From Intestinibacillus sp964580155 (GTDB lineage: Bacteria > Bacillota > Clostridia > Oscillospirales > Butyricicoccaceae), in contig CAZOJP010000027.1 in NCBI GenBank assembly GCA_964580155.1, positions 1-29,613 of the forward strand: DNA of 29,613 nucleotides, read 5' to 3'. The first letter of the stretch is position 1. The number at the start of each line of letters is the position of its first letter. Made by a program: the position numbers and the translations under genes. Below the pieces are notes generated by a model. That model saw only the letters and a list, made by a program, of their open reading frames with translations. It ran no database searches and was not told where the DNA came from. Shown one piece after another: positions 1-6,685 of this stretch.

Positions 1-1
1 G

Positions 2-460
2 AAGCTGCGCATCGAGGACGCGCTCAACGCGACCCGTGCGGCAGTGGAGGAAGGCATCGTTGCAGGCGGCGGCGTTGCATACGTCAACGCGATCGCTGCG
101 GTCGAGGCACTTGCTGCAAAGACCGAGGGCGACGAAAAGACCGGCATGCAGCTGGTTGCACGCGGCCTGACGGAGCCGCTCAAGCAGATTGCGGCAAACG
201 CGGGCATCGACGGCGCGGTCGTTCTGGATAAGATCCTGAGCGCGGGCAAGGTCGGCTATGGCTTTGACGTTTACAACGAGACCTACGGTGACATGATTGC
301 AACGGGCATCGTCGATCCGACCAAGGTCAACCGCTCTGCATTGCAGAACGCGGCTTCGGTTGCCTCCATGGTGCTGACCACCGAGTCGCTGGTTGCGGAT
401 AAGAAGGAACCGGCTGGGGCACAGCTTCCGGCTGCACCGGACATGGGCGGCATGTACTAA
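2..460 (+). CDS. groEL: Chaperonin GroEL, C-terminal part (5' end outside window)
   Basis: This is the last 152 residues of the 60-kDa chaperonin, which forms the double-ring ATP-driven folding chamber in the cytoplasm with GroES. The frame is open from base 2 and reads KLRIEDALNATRAAVEEGIV, followed by GGG, which is the conserved start of the C-terminal intermediate/equatorial region. The protein ends in the typical short Gly-Met tail (DMGGMY). A full GroEL is about 545 residues, so roughly 390 residues lie to the left of the window, probably after groES. It is followed 21 bases later by a strong terminator. Nothing is unusual in the visible part. Identity is certain from sequence; partner genes are inferred. 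Confidence 0.98.
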   Translation, partial: KLRIEDALNATRAAVEEGIVAGGGVAYVNAIAAVEALAAKTEGDEKTGMQLVARGLTEPLKQIAANAGIDGAVVLDKILSAGKVGYGFDVYNETYGDMIATGIVDPTKVNRSALQNAASVASMVLTTESLVADKKEPAGAQLPAAPDMGGMY

Positions 461-481
461 GAAACCCAACGTTCGCATAAA

Positions 482-515
482 AAAGGGCGCTTTCCGTTTT
501 CGGAAAGCGCCCTTT
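482..515. terminator. Bidirectional intrinsic terminator between groEL and the isomerase gene
   Basis: A perfect 15-bp stem (482-496 with 501-515, TTTT loop) starts with AAAGGGCGC and ends with GCGCCCTTT. A-rich sequence precedes it and T-rich sequence follows, so it can end transcription of groEL from the left and of the leftward isomerase gene from the right. Confidence 0.9.
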
Positions 516-527
516 CTGTCTGCATCA

Positions 528-1457
528 TCAAATATCGTAGCCGATGCTTTTGAGACAATCGACGCTGGCCTTGACGTTGGACAGGCTGTTTTCCACGTTG
601 CGCGGATCACATTCCTGCTCGATCGTGATATAGCCGTTGTAGCCGATCTCCTGCAGCACGGCGGAAACCGCGCGGTAATCAATCATGCCCTTGCCGATGG
701 GGCACATCGAGCCCAGGGCGCAGCCCTCAAAAAAGCGGATGTGCTGCCCCATGACCGTGTCATAAACCGCCTTGTCGATGTCCTTGAAGTGCACATAGTC
801 AAGCCGGTCGCGGTATTTGCGCAGCCACTCGACCGGATCCAGGCCGGCATACTGCAAATGGCCGGTATCCAGCACAAAACCGGCAAGCTCGTTCGGAATT
901 TCCGCCGCTAGGCGGTCAATTTCGTCGGCAAACTCGATATAGCCGCCGCAGTGCGGATGCAGCACCGGACGCACGCCGTAGCTGACCGCTGTTTCGCACA
1001 GGCCGCGAAAGTGCGAGATCAGCTGTGCCCAGCCCGCTTCGTCCAAGCGCGGCGCGCGGTCGGAATGTCCGGCGGCGTAGTCGCGTTCGTCGTGTCCCCA
1101 GTCCATGACCGTCAGGTACGGCGTGGGCCAGCGCTGCCCGGGCTCGCGCGGCAGCGGCGGAAGCTGCGTAATCAGGGCGCAAATGTCCTCCACCTGCGCC
1201 AGCAGCTTGGGATAATTCTCGTTGCTCAGCACGTCGTCAAAGATGGTGCCGGCAACGATGGACAGCTCGTTTTCGGTCAGCGCCTGCGAAACCTCCTCGA
1301 TGGCATCCGTCGGAATCCATCCGTTCGGGCCGAGCTCGATGGCGCGGTAGCCCGCCTCGTGCGCTTCGCGCAGCACGCGCTGCCAGGAAGGAAGGTGGGG
1401 GTTTGTGATGTCGTCCACGCCCCAGCAGCAGGGCGCGCCGCAGATTTTAATACCCAT
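528..1457 (-). CDS. Sugar phosphate isomerase/epimerase-family TIM-barrel protein (IolE-like)
   Basis: This 309-residue protein belongs to the xylose-isomerase-like TIM-barrel superfamily (AP-endonuclease-2 fold), which includes inosose dehydratase IolE and various epimerases. Visible family marks are the HPHCGG motif near the middle, DTGHLQYAG, the HFKD motif and a late ITIEQECD strand; these carry acidic and His residues that usually bind a divalent metal. The start ATG has a good AAAGGAGA ribosome site. The gene stands alone between the groEL terminator and lrgB, with no sugar transporter, kinase or inositol genes nearby, so its substrate cannot be read from context. It lies 90 bases downstream of lrgB on the same strand and could be read through from it. 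Fold assignment is strong; IolE function is only a possibility. Confidence 0.85.
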   Translation of the reverse strand: MGIKICGAPCCWGVDDITNPHLPSWQRVLREAHEAGYRAIELGPNGWIPTDAIEEVSQALTENELSIVAGTIFDDVLSNENYPKLLAQVEDICALITQLPPLPREPGQRWPTPYLTVMDWGHDERDYAAGHSDRAPRLDEAGWAQLISHFRGLCETAVSYGVRPVLHPHCGGYIEFADEIDRLAAEIPNELAGFVLDTGHLQYAGLDPVEWLRKYRDRLDYVHFKDIDKAVYDTVMGQHIRFFEGCALGSMCPIGKGMIDYRAVSAVLQEIGYNGYITIEQECDPRNVENSLSNVKASVDCLKSIGYDI

Positions 1458-1547
1458 GGTGATTCTCCTTTACTTCTGGCACGAAACAGGCGTGCCGTGC
1501 TGTTTTAATCATGGCGGAAGAATGAAATAGTATCGGATAGTGTTGCC

Positions 1548-2237
1548 TTAAAGGAAGATGCTGAGCACAGAGGCGAGCAGTGCGGTGATAAAGCCCGAAA
1601 CACCGATGGCAAGGCCGCTGATCGCGCCCTCTGTTTTGCCCAGCTCAATCGCGCGCGACGTGCCGACCGCATGGGCGGCGGTGCCGATGGCAAGGCCGGT
1701 TGTCACAGGGTGCACGATGCCCAGCTTTTTAAGGAAGGAGGGCAGCACGATTGCGCCGAACAGCCCTGTGATGATGATGACGATTGCCGTGACGGCGGGG
1801 ATGCCGCCCAACGAGGCGGAAACCGCCACACCAATCGGCGTTGTGACAGACTTGGGCAGCAGGGATACAATCATTTGGCGGTCCAGCCCCACCAGACGGG
1901 AGAGCGCGAAGACGCTGCCTATCGAAACGACGGAGCCGACCAGCGCGCCGAGCAGAATGGGCAGCAAATGCCGGCGCAGCGTGTCCAGCTCGCGAAAAAT
2001 CGGCACGGCAAGCGAGACGGTGGCAGGGGACAGGCACAGGGAAATGTACATACCGCCCGTATTATATGTCGCAACCGCGGTGTGCGTGCCGACCAGCAGC
2101 GCGCAGAGCAGCGCGGTCGCAATGAGCAGCGGATTTGCAAGCGGATGCCGAAAGCGGCGGTTTACCTGCAGCCCGATTTCATAGACGAGCACGGACAGGG
2201 CAATCCAGAAAAAGGGGGCGTTGATAGCGTCTTTCAT
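1548..2237 (-). CDS. lrgB: LrgB/CidB-family membrane protein
   Basis: This 229-residue, very hydrophobic protein has the LrgB features: several membrane spans and the conserved central LPKSVTTPIGVAVS stretch, followed by an AIGTAAHAVGTSRA motif near the C-terminus. LrgB works with LrgA in the cell membrane; the family is linked to control of murein hydrolase activity and autolysis, and in several Firmicutes and plants to pyruvate or glycolate transport. The frame stays open upstream, but ATG 2237 is chosen. It overlaps the lrgA stop by four bases (ATGA), has an AAGGGAG ribosome site, and gives the usual family length of about 230. It is the third gene of the DUF4364-lrgA-lrgB unit. Confidence 0.93.
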   Translation of the reverse strand: MKDAINAPFFWIALSVLVYEIGLQVNRRFRHPLANPLLIATALLCALLVGTHTAVATYNTGGMYISLCLSPATVSLAVPIFRELDTLRRHLLPILLGALVGSVVSIGSVFALSRLVGLDRQMIVSLLPKSVTTPIGVAVSASLGGIPAVTAIVIIITGLFGAIVLPSFLKKLGIVHPVTTGLAIGTAAHAVGTSRAIELGKTEGAISGLAIGVSGFITALLASVLSIFL

Positions 2238-2614
2238 TGCGGTGCTCCCTTGCGCGCGGCGTGCGTCTTTGTTTGCAGGCGCAGCACCAGATGCACGGTG
2301 GCTGCGGTTGCGGCGGCGGTGATGAGCGTTGTTGCAAGCACCACAAAAAGAATCGGGAGCAGCTTGGCTTTGATTTCGGGGAACACGTCCAGGATGCTGA
2401 GGCATGCCGGCAGGAAAAAGAATGCCATGTTTTCCAGAAAGAAATCCGCGACATTTTCCACATGCGATAGGCGGAGCGCGCCGACAAGCAGCAGCACAAA
2501 AAGTAAAATCATACCGAGCACATTGCCCGGCAGTTTGTCCGCGGTCAGCACGGAAAGCGCGTTGCCCGCAACACAGCACGCAAAGATCATAGCGAGTTGT
2601 CTGAGATATTTCAC
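2234..2614 (-). CDS. lrgA: LrgA/CidA-family holin-like protein
   Basis: This 126-residue protein has four predicted membrane spans and the family signature around KLPGNVLGMILLF, with a later FFLPACLSIL segment. LrgA and CidA are small membrane proteins compared with phage holins; with LrgB they form a membrane complex involved in autolysis control or small carboxylate transport. The start codon is GTG (2614), which overlaps the TGA of the upstream DUF4364 gene, and the gene's own stop overlaps the lrgB start. All three genes therefore look translationally coupled. I see no two-component lytSR genes nearby, which often control lrgAB elsewhere. Confidence 0.92.
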   Translation of the reverse strand: MKYLRQLAMIFACCVAGNALSVLTADKLPGNVLGMILLFVLLLVGALRLSHVENVADFFLENMAFFFLPACLSILDVFPEIKAKLLPILFVVLATTLITAAATAATVHLVLRLQTKTHAARKGAPQ

Positions 2615-3174
2615 GTTTGGGGGTCCCCTTCCTCTTCGTCGTAGGTACGAATCAGCGCATCAAGCAGTGCGTTGTAGATTTTTTCTGCATTTTTACGGAA
2701 ATTGCGCTCGAGCATGGAGGCTTGTGCGCGGCTGACGACATTCATGCGTAGCGAAAACACATCGTGCATCGCAAGCTGCACGACGAGATCGTTTTCCGCG
2801 CGCACGTCGACCGCGGTGGAAAGCGCGGCATCGCGGCGCAGCTGACGCACAACGCGTAGCGCGGAGGCCTGCGCCGCCTCCCGCACGGTGTAGGGCAGGT
2901 TGCTTTCAAAAAGTCTCGCAGCCTCGCAGCCCTCCTCCGTGATGACATAAAGCGTCTCGCCGTCCGGCGGCGCTTGCGCGATGTGGCCGGTGTCGACCAT
3001 CTCATGGAAGGCCTCCTGCAACTCGAAATAATTGAAACCGTCGTCGCACCAGGTGCAAATGTCGACAATCGACTCGAATGTCACAGGAAAATCCAAAAAC
3101 TGCATTGCATACAGAACCAAAAACTTGATATCCTCTTTTGTCCGGATAAAGCCGTAGCGTGCCAAATATCTCAT
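2611..3174 (-). CDS. DUF4364 family protein (winged-helix-like)
   Basis: This 187-residue protein matches the clostridial DUF4364 family: an N-terminal KEDIKFLVLYAM segment, a helix-turn-helix-like region with YFELQEAFHEMVDTGHI, a wing-like ETLYVITEEGCEAA strand pair, then a mixed C-terminal domain. The layout suggests a DNA-binding regulator, but the function is not established. It is first in the operon with lrgA and lrgB, overlapping lrgA by four bases. The start is unsure: ATG 3174 has a GAGGAG site only one or two bases away, whereas TTG at 3165, three codons later, has the same site at nine bases. Family membership is a strong recognition; a regulatory role over lrgAB is inference. Confidence 0.85.
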   Translation of the reverse strand: MRYLARYGFIRTKEDIKFLVLYAMQFLDFPVTFESIVDICTWCDDGFNYFELQEAFHEMVDTGHIAQAPPDGETLYVITEEGCEAARLFESNLPYTVREAAQASALRVVRQLRRDAALSTAVDVRAENDLVVQLAMHDVFSLRMNVVSRAQASMLERNFRKNAEKIYNALLDALIRTYDEEEGDPQT

Positions 3175-3206
3175 CTCCTCACAAATTGGAACCTGTTTTT
3201 ACATGT

Positions 3207-3235
3207 AGTATACCACAAAACCCAAGGGGTGAAAA
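3207..3235 (-). promoter_or_regulatory. Sigma-A-type promoter for DUF4364-lrgAB
   Basis: On the minus strand a perfect-looking TATACT -10 box (3207-3212) lies 17 bases from TTTTCA (3230-3235; four of six matches to TTGACA). Transcription would begin about 3200, some 25 bases before the gene. Confidence 0.6.
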
Positions 3236-3310
3236 GTCCGCGCACACTTTTTCGGGCAGGATGGGCACGCGAAAAAAACGTATTATCCGCGCAGAATCGT
3301 GAGAGACGGC

Positions 3311-3340
3311 TTTCCATTTGCAAAGCGTTTGTGCTATAAT
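3311..3340 (+). promoter_or_regulatory. Sigma-A-type promoter for the GNAT-radC-uvrBA run
   Basis: A consensus TATAAT (3335-3340) lies 18 bases after TTTCCA (3311-3316; four of six). It is in the divergent region, 36 bases before the acetyltransferase start. I see no clear LexA/DinR site (GAAC-N4-GTTC type) here, although uvrBA are often damage-regulated. Confidence 0.6.
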
Positions 3341-3376
3341 AAAATATTGAGAAATTGCTTGTAATGGGGGAAAACT

Positions 3377-3979
3377 ATGCCGGACATTATCATTCGTCCC
3401 GCAACCGAGCAGGACATGGCGGACATGCTCGCGGTCTACGCGCCCTATGTCGAAACTACGACAATATCGAGCGAGTATGATGCACCTGCGCCCGAAGAAT
3501 TCCGCGCCCGCATCCGCAGCTATACACGCGTGCTACCGTGGCTGGTCTGCCGAATTGACGGACAAGTCGCCGGCTATGGCTATGCTGCGCCGCATCACAC
3601 GCGCGCGGGCTTTCAGTGGTCGGTCGAAACCTCAATCTATGTCGCGCCGGACTATCATCGCCACGGAATCGCGTGCGCGCTCTACACCGCGCTGTTTGAG
3701 CTGCTCACAAGGCAGGGCTATTATAACATTTATGTCGGCATCACCGCGCCCAACGAGCGCTCCATCAAATTTCACCGCGCGATGGGCTTTGCCATCGCGG
3801 GCTCGTATCAGAACAGTATGTACAAATTCGGCAAATGGTACGACATCGTGTGGATGGCAAAAGCACTGCGCACGCACGACACCGTTCCGCAGCCGATTGT
3901 GCCGTTTCCACAGCTTGCGTCCCAGACCGCGCTGCAGACGATTTTTGACAGTGCGGCGCGTACGGTGCGTGTCAAATGA
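3377..3979 (+). CDS. GNAT acetyltransferase, phosphinothricin-acetyltransferase-like
   Basis: This 200-residue protein is a GNAT-fold N-acetyltransferase that moves acetyl from acetyl-CoA to an amine. It opens with IIRPATEQDMADMLAVYAPYV, the usual start of the phosphinothricin/methionine sulfoximine acetyltransferase branch. The acetyl-CoA pyrophosphate loop is seen as HRHGIACALY (about residues 95-105), followed by the NERSIKFHRAMGF motif of motif B. The last 35 residues, after the core ends near WMAKAL, form an extra tail beyond the usual family length of about 165-180. A TATAAT promoter lies just upstream, and the stop overlaps the radC start by four bases. The substrate is unknown; family likeness is not proof of herbicide or sulfoximine resistance. 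Confidence 0.85.
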   Translation: MPDIIIRPATEQDMADMLAVYAPYVETTTISSEYDAPAPEEFRARIRSYTRVLPWLVCRIDGQVAGYGYAAPHHTRAGFQWSVETSIYVAPDYHRHGIACALYTALFELLTRQGYYNIYVGITAPNERSIKFHRAMGFAIAGSYQNSMYKFGKWYDIVWMAKALRTHDTVPQPIVPFPQLASQTALQTIFDSAARTVRVK

Positions 3980-4677
3980 GCAACAAGGAATCGACGGCGG
4001 TACACGGGTCACATCGTCGCCGCATGAAGGAAAAATTCCTTGCAAACGGGCTGGACGTCATGCACGACCACGAGGCGCTCGAGCTGCTGCTGTATTATGC
4101 TATTCCGCGCATTGACGTCAATCCGGTCGCGCATCGGTTGCTTGAGCGGTTCGGCAGCCTGCACGCGGTGTTTGAAGCGCCGGTTGAGGAGCTGCGGCTC
4201 GTGGACGGTATCGGGGAGAACGCCGCGACGCTGCTGCGCCTTGCGATGGAGCTGTTTCGGCGGTATGACATCGACTGCCGGCACCACGCACTGAAGAGCA
4301 CGCGCATGAGCACAACCGAAATGCTCGGTGAATACCTTGCGCCGTATTTCCGCGGGCTGACGCACGAGGTCGCGCGCATCGCCTGCCTGGATAACCGCGG
4401 CACTGTCATTTGCTGCGAAGAGCTCGCGAGCGGTACGGTGGGTGAGGTCGCGCTCAGTCCGCGCAAGGTGGTGGAGATTGCGCTGCGCCGCAACGCGGTC
4501 GGTGTCGCGCTGGCGCACAACCATCCGCACGGGCTCGCGTTGCCCTCGCGCGAGGATATTATAGTGACAAAACAAATCAAACAGGCGCTGCAAACCGTTG
4601 GGGTGCAGCTTGTGGAGCATGTCATTGTCGCCGGAGAGGAATTTGTGTCGATGGCGGACAGCGACATGCTGGGATAG
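3976..4677 (+). CDS. radC: RadC-family (UPF0758) JAB/MPN domain protein
   Basis: This 233-residue protein has an N-terminal helix-hairpin-helix-like part (residues about 45-95, including VDGIGENAATLL) and a C-terminal JAB/MPN metalloprotease-like domain. The metal motif is intact: H181, H183, S191 and D194 in HNHPHGLALPSRED. RadC was named for a presumed role in repair, but the family's biochemical job is still uncertain; the MPN fold suggests a zinc-dependent hydrolase. It starts with an ATGA overlap on the acetyltransferase gene and is followed after 17 bases by uvrB, a repair gene. The link to repair here rests on neighbourhood only. Confidence 0.93.
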   Translation: MSNKESTAVHGSHRRRMKEKFLANGLDVMHDHEALELLLYYAIPRIDVNPVAHRLLERFGSLHAVFEAPVEELRLVDGIGENAATLLRLAMELFRRYDIDCRHHALKSTRMSTTEMLGEYLAPYFRGLTHEVARIACLDNRGTVICCEELASGTVGEVALSPRKVVEIALRRNAVGVALAHNHPHGLALPSREDIIVTKQIKQALQTVGVQLVEHVIVAGEEFVSMADSDMLG

Positions 4678-4694
4678 GAAAGGAGGTGGGCCGC

Positions 4695-6662
4695 ATGCCG
4701 CCCTTCAAAATCGTCAGCAACTACCATCCCGCAGGCGACCAGCCCGCGGCGATTGACACCCTTGCACAGGGCATCGCGCTCGATTTTCGCGAACAAACGC
4801 TGCTCGGCGTGACCGGATCGGGCAAAACCTTTACGATGGCGAACCTCATCGAGCGTGTGCGCAAGCCCACGCTGGTGCTCGCGCACAACAAGACCCTTGC
4901 CGCGCAGCTTTGTTCGGAACTGCGCGAGTTTTTTCCGGAAAACGCGGTAGAATACTTTGTGTCATACTATGATTATTATCAGCCCGAGGCCTACATTGCC
5001 TCGACTGACACCTATATCGAAAAGGACAGCGCGGTCAACGACGAAATCGATCGCCTGCGCCACTCCGCGACCTCTGCGCTGTCTGAGCGCGACGATGTGA
5101 TCATTGTGGCGTCGGTCTCCTGCATCTATTCGCTGGGCGATCCGATCGACTATAAGAGCATGGTCATTTCGCTGCGCTCCGGCATGCAGATCGGGCGCGA
5201 TGAGGTCATCCGCCGCCTGATTGACATTCAGTACGAGCGCAACGACATCGCCTTTGAGCGCAACCGCTTTCGCGTGCGCGGCGACACCGTGGAGATTTGG
5301 CCGGTTTATTCGGACAACGACTGCGTGCGCGTGGAGTTTTTCGGGGACGAAATCGACCGCATCAGCCGCATCAATCCCTTAAACGGCACGGTTATGAGCG
5401 CGCTCAGCCATATCGCGATTTTCCCTGCGAGCCACTATGTCACACCGCGCGACAAAATGGAAAAAGCCATCGGCGTGCTCGAAAGCGAGCTTGCGGAGCG
5501 CGTTCGCTATTTTGAAGAAAACGGCAAGCTGGTCGAGGCGCAGCGCATCGGGCAGCGCACCAACTACGACATAGAGATGATGCGCGAGATCGGCTTTTGC
5601 AGCGGCATCGAGAACTATTCGCGCGTGCTTTCCGGACGCGAGCCGGGCAGCGCGCCCTACACGCTGATTGACTATTTCCCCAAGGATTTTCTGCTCATCG
5701 TCGATGAGAGCCATGTCACGCTGCCGCAGGTGCGTGCGATGTACCACGGCGACCGTGCCCGCAAGGAGAGTCTGGTTGAAAACGGGTTCCGTCTGCCCTC
5801 GGCGTACGACAACCGGCCGCTCAATTTTGACGAATTCGACGCGCGGCTGCACCAGATTGTCTATGTCTCCGCCACGCCGGGCGACTATGAAAAATCGCGC
5901 TCGTCCCAGATTGTCGAGCAGGTGATCCGCCCGACCGGTCTGCTCGATCCGATCATCGAAGTGCGCCCGATCGAAGGGCAGATTGACGATCTCATCGGGG
6001 AGATCAACGCGCGCACCGCGAAAAAGGAGCGCGTGCTCATCACGACGCTGACCAAGAAGATGGCGGAGGATTTGACCGACTATCTGGAAAGCGCGGGCAT
6101 CCGCGTGCGGTATATGCACCACGACGTCAAGACCATCGAACGCATGGAGCTGCTGCGCGATCTGCGCCTCGGTTTGTTCGATGTGCTCGTCGGCATCAAC
6201 CTGCTGCGCGAGGGACTGGATCTGCCCGAAGTGTCGCTGGTCGCGATTTTGGACGCGGATAAAGAGGGCTTTCTGCGCTCGGAAACCGCGCTTGTGCAGA
6301 CCATCGGCCGCGCCGCGCGCAACGCGGAGGGACGGGTCTTCATGTATGCGGACAAGATTACGCCGTCCATGCGGCGCGCGATTGATGAGACCAACCGCCG
6401 CCGCGAAAAGCAGACCGCGTTTAACGAAGCGCACGGCATTGTGCCGCAGACCATCCGCAAGGAGGTGCGCGACATCATTGAAATTTCCGCCGAAGCGGGC
6501 GCGAAAATGCCGCGCGGCAAGGACGGAACCTATAAGACCAAGGGCGAAAAGCAGGCGGAGATCGCCCGCTTGACCCGCCAGATGAAGGAAGCTGCCAAGC
6601 TGCTCGAATTCGAAATCGCCGCAGAGCTGCGCGACAGGATCAAGGCGCTGGAAGAAGGCTGA
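4695..6662 (+). CDS. uvrB: Excinuclease ABC subunit B
   Basis: UvrB is the damage-checking helicase-like subunit of nucleotide excision repair; it receives damaged DNA from UvrA and recruits UvrC. The 655-residue protein is complete. Walker A is GVTGSGKT (residues 38-45), the beta-hairpin that probes the lesion includes YYDYYQPEAY (about residues 93-102), and helicase motifs VDESH, VSATPG and QTIGRAARN follow. A C-terminal UVR coiled-coil helix that contacts UvrC ends the protein. I start at ATG 4695 because AGGAGGT (4681-4687) sits seven bases upstream; an in-frame GTG at 4686 lies inside that ribosome site. uvrA follows after 23 bases. Confidence 0.98.
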   Translation: MPPFKIVSNYHPAGDQPAAIDTLAQGIALDFREQTLLGVTGSGKTFTMANLIERVRKPTLVLAHNKTLAAQLCSELREFFPENAVEYFVSYYDYYQPEAYIASTDTYIEKDSAVNDEIDRLRHSATSALSERDDVIIVASVSCIYSLGDPIDYKSMVISLRSGMQIGRDEVIRRLIDIQYERNDIAFERNRFRVRGDTVEIWPVYSDNDCVRVEFFGDEIDRISRINPLNGTVMSALSHIAIFPASHYVTPRDKMEKAIGVLESELAERVRYFEENGKLVEAQRIGQRTNYDIEMMREIGFCSGIENYSRVLSGREPGSAPYTLIDYFPKDFLLIVDESHVTLPQVRAMYHGDRARKESLVENGFRLPSAYDNRPLNFDEFDARLHQIVYVSATPGDYEKSRSSQIVEQVIRPTGLLDPIIEVRPIEGQIDDLIGEINARTAKKERVLITTLTKKMAEDLTDYLESAGIRVRYMHHDVKTIERMELLRDLRLGLFDVLVGINLLREGLDLPEVSLVAILDADKEGFLRSETALVQTIGRAARNAEGRVFMYADKITPSMRRAIDETNRRREKQTAFNEAHGIVPQTIRKEVRDIIEISAEAGAKMPRGKDGTYKTKGEKQAEIARLTRQMKEAAKLLEFEIAAELRDRIKALEEG

Positions 6663-6685
6663 CCCACTCTCACGGAAGGAGAACC

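Noticed and set aside
1478..1505. Alternative hairpins GGCACG/CGTGCC and AAACAG/CTGTTT between the isomerase gene and lrgB
   Set aside because: They are short, exclude each other and lack a T run on the minus strand, so I cannot call a terminator or attenuator.
4686..4694. GTG 4686 as the start of uvrB
   Set aside because: This codon overlaps the AGGAGGT ribosome site; ATG 4695 is correctly spaced and gives the standard UvrB N-terminus.
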